Shown piece after piece: positions 26,541 to 27,059 of a DNA stretch of 27,059 bases; the stretch's first letter is position 1; every line of letters begins with the position of its first letter. Source of the DNA: Stentor coeruleus (Eukaryota; Ciliophora; Heterotrichea; Heterotrichida; Stentoridae); the NCBI GenBank assembly GCA_001970955.1, contig MPUH01000986.1, positions 1 to 27,059 on the forward strand, read 5' to 3'. A program made the position numbers and the translations under genes. The notes under the pieces were generated by a model. The model was given only the letters and a program-made list of their open reading frames with translations. It did not search any database and was not told the DNA's origin.

Positions 26541-27059
26541 ATGTCTGAATCTCCCCGTAGGCGTTCGCGGTCGCCAAGCAATGAAGGTGATTAAAATCTA
26601 GGAAACAATCTTTACATTTCAAACCTTAGTTACAGAACTCAGGAGCAGGATCTACATGACAAATTTGCTAAATACGGAAAGATTAAATACTGCAAAGTTA
26701 TCAAAGATCCATATACCAACCAATCGCGTGGTTTCGGATTTGTGACTTTTGAATCCTCCGAAGACGCCAGCGATGCTCGGCAAAACTTGAATGGCTCCAC
26801 TTTAGATGGCAGAGAAATCAGAATTGAAGTAGCTAAACGATCCAGAGCTTACTCCCCAACACCTGGGAATTACTTAGGAAACCCGAAATATAGAAGAAAT
26901 GGCAACAGATCTCGGGATAGCCCTAGAAGAAGAGACAGCCCTAGAAGAAGAACTGATAGTCCAAGAAGAAGAGAAAGTCCTAGAAGAAGATATGATAGTC
27001 CCAGGAGAAGCAGTCCCAGAAGAAGAAGAAGTCCAAGGCGATACAGTAGATCTAGATCA
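26541..27059 (+). CDS. TRA2: Tra2-like SR splicing factor (3' truncated by window)
   Basis: Exon 1 (26541-26586) encodes MSESPRRRSRSPSNE plus one base; after a 15-nt intron, exon 2 runs off the window end. A short N-terminal RS stretch comes first. One RRM follows at about 17-93, with RNP2 LYISNL and RNP1 SRGFGFVTF. Directly behind it is YSPTPGNYLGNPKY, the counterpart of the HTPTPGIYMG-x-P-x-Y linker that is diagnostic of transformer-2 proteins. Then comes an arginine/serine domain built from repeats such as RRRDSPRRR. Tra2 proteins bind GAA-rich exonic RNA and recruit the spliceosome through the RS domain. Family certain as an RRM-SR protein; the Tra2 call rests on the linker. The end is missing. 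Confidence 0.9.
26587..26601 (+). other. 15-nt intron of the Tra2-like gene
   Basis: GTGATTAAAATCTAG, the only one here starting GTG rather than GTA. Phase 1 (G|GA, Gly). A at position 10. Retention would read GGT GAT TAA. Removal brings the N-terminal SR segment into frame with NNLYISNL of the RRM. Confidence 0.95.

Noticed and set aside
1..27059. Alternative ciliate genetic code
   Set aside because: TAA, TAG and TGA all end recognisable full-length proteins, and apparent internal stops in live genes are all explained by 15-nt introns.

Overview
This window looks like macronuclear DNA of a heterotrich ciliate, most likely Stentor. It is very AT-rich outside genes. TAA, TAG and TGA all end recognisable proteins here (TGA in the POLD3-like and coiled-coil genes, TAG in the PX, HtrA and CHCHD2-like genes, TAA in V-ATPase B), so the standard code is in use, unlike Tetrahymena, Paramecium or Blepharisma. 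Six spliceosomal introns can be placed. Every one is exactly 15 nt, starts GT, ends AG and has A at intron position 10, which is the known hallmark of Stentor. Several genes that look split into pieces become single full-length proteins once these introns are removed.

Layout. 1-2437: an assembly-gap repeat, a decayed coding stretch and a two-exon coiled-coil protein (- strand). 2438-4812: a long spacer holding two decayed coding stretches, one a multi-pass membrane protein. 4813-5742: a DNA polymerase delta third-subunit homologue with a C-terminal PCNA-binding box. 6402-7814: a five-TM, tandem-PX protein in two exons. 8647-10398: a secreted, very acidic protein with two PSI domains and a 24-bp tandem repeat. 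10441-11747: a decayed Lys/Glu-rich stretch, a CHCHD2/MIX17-like mitochondrial protein and a small basic protein. 12480-13316: a wrecked DHHC palmitoyltransferase. 13837-15354: V-ATPase subunit B. 16170-16715: a CFAP20 pseudogene with at least five frameshifts. 17433-17846: histone H2A.Z, whose first exon is just the ATG. 18433-21149: three closely packed + strand genes (HtrA-like protease, FCP1/SCP-type phosphatase, EEF1AKMT4-like methyltransferase). 21150-22313: a spacer with a second assembly-gap repeat. 22314-25706: a three-exon, 1120-aa kelch / Cys-rich / transmembrane protein. 26541-end: a Tra2-like SR splicing factor, cut by the window edge.

The genes do not form one pathway. They are housekeeping genes (chromatin, replication, splicing, proton pump, mitochondrion) mixed with ciliate-style membrane and secreted proteins. 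The most notable themes are the uniform 15-nt introns, a one-codon first exon, an unusual TMD0-like plus double-PX architecture, and long spacers that hold several gene remnants in the expressed somatic genome. I found no phage, transposon, CRISPR array, rRNA or convincing tRNA.
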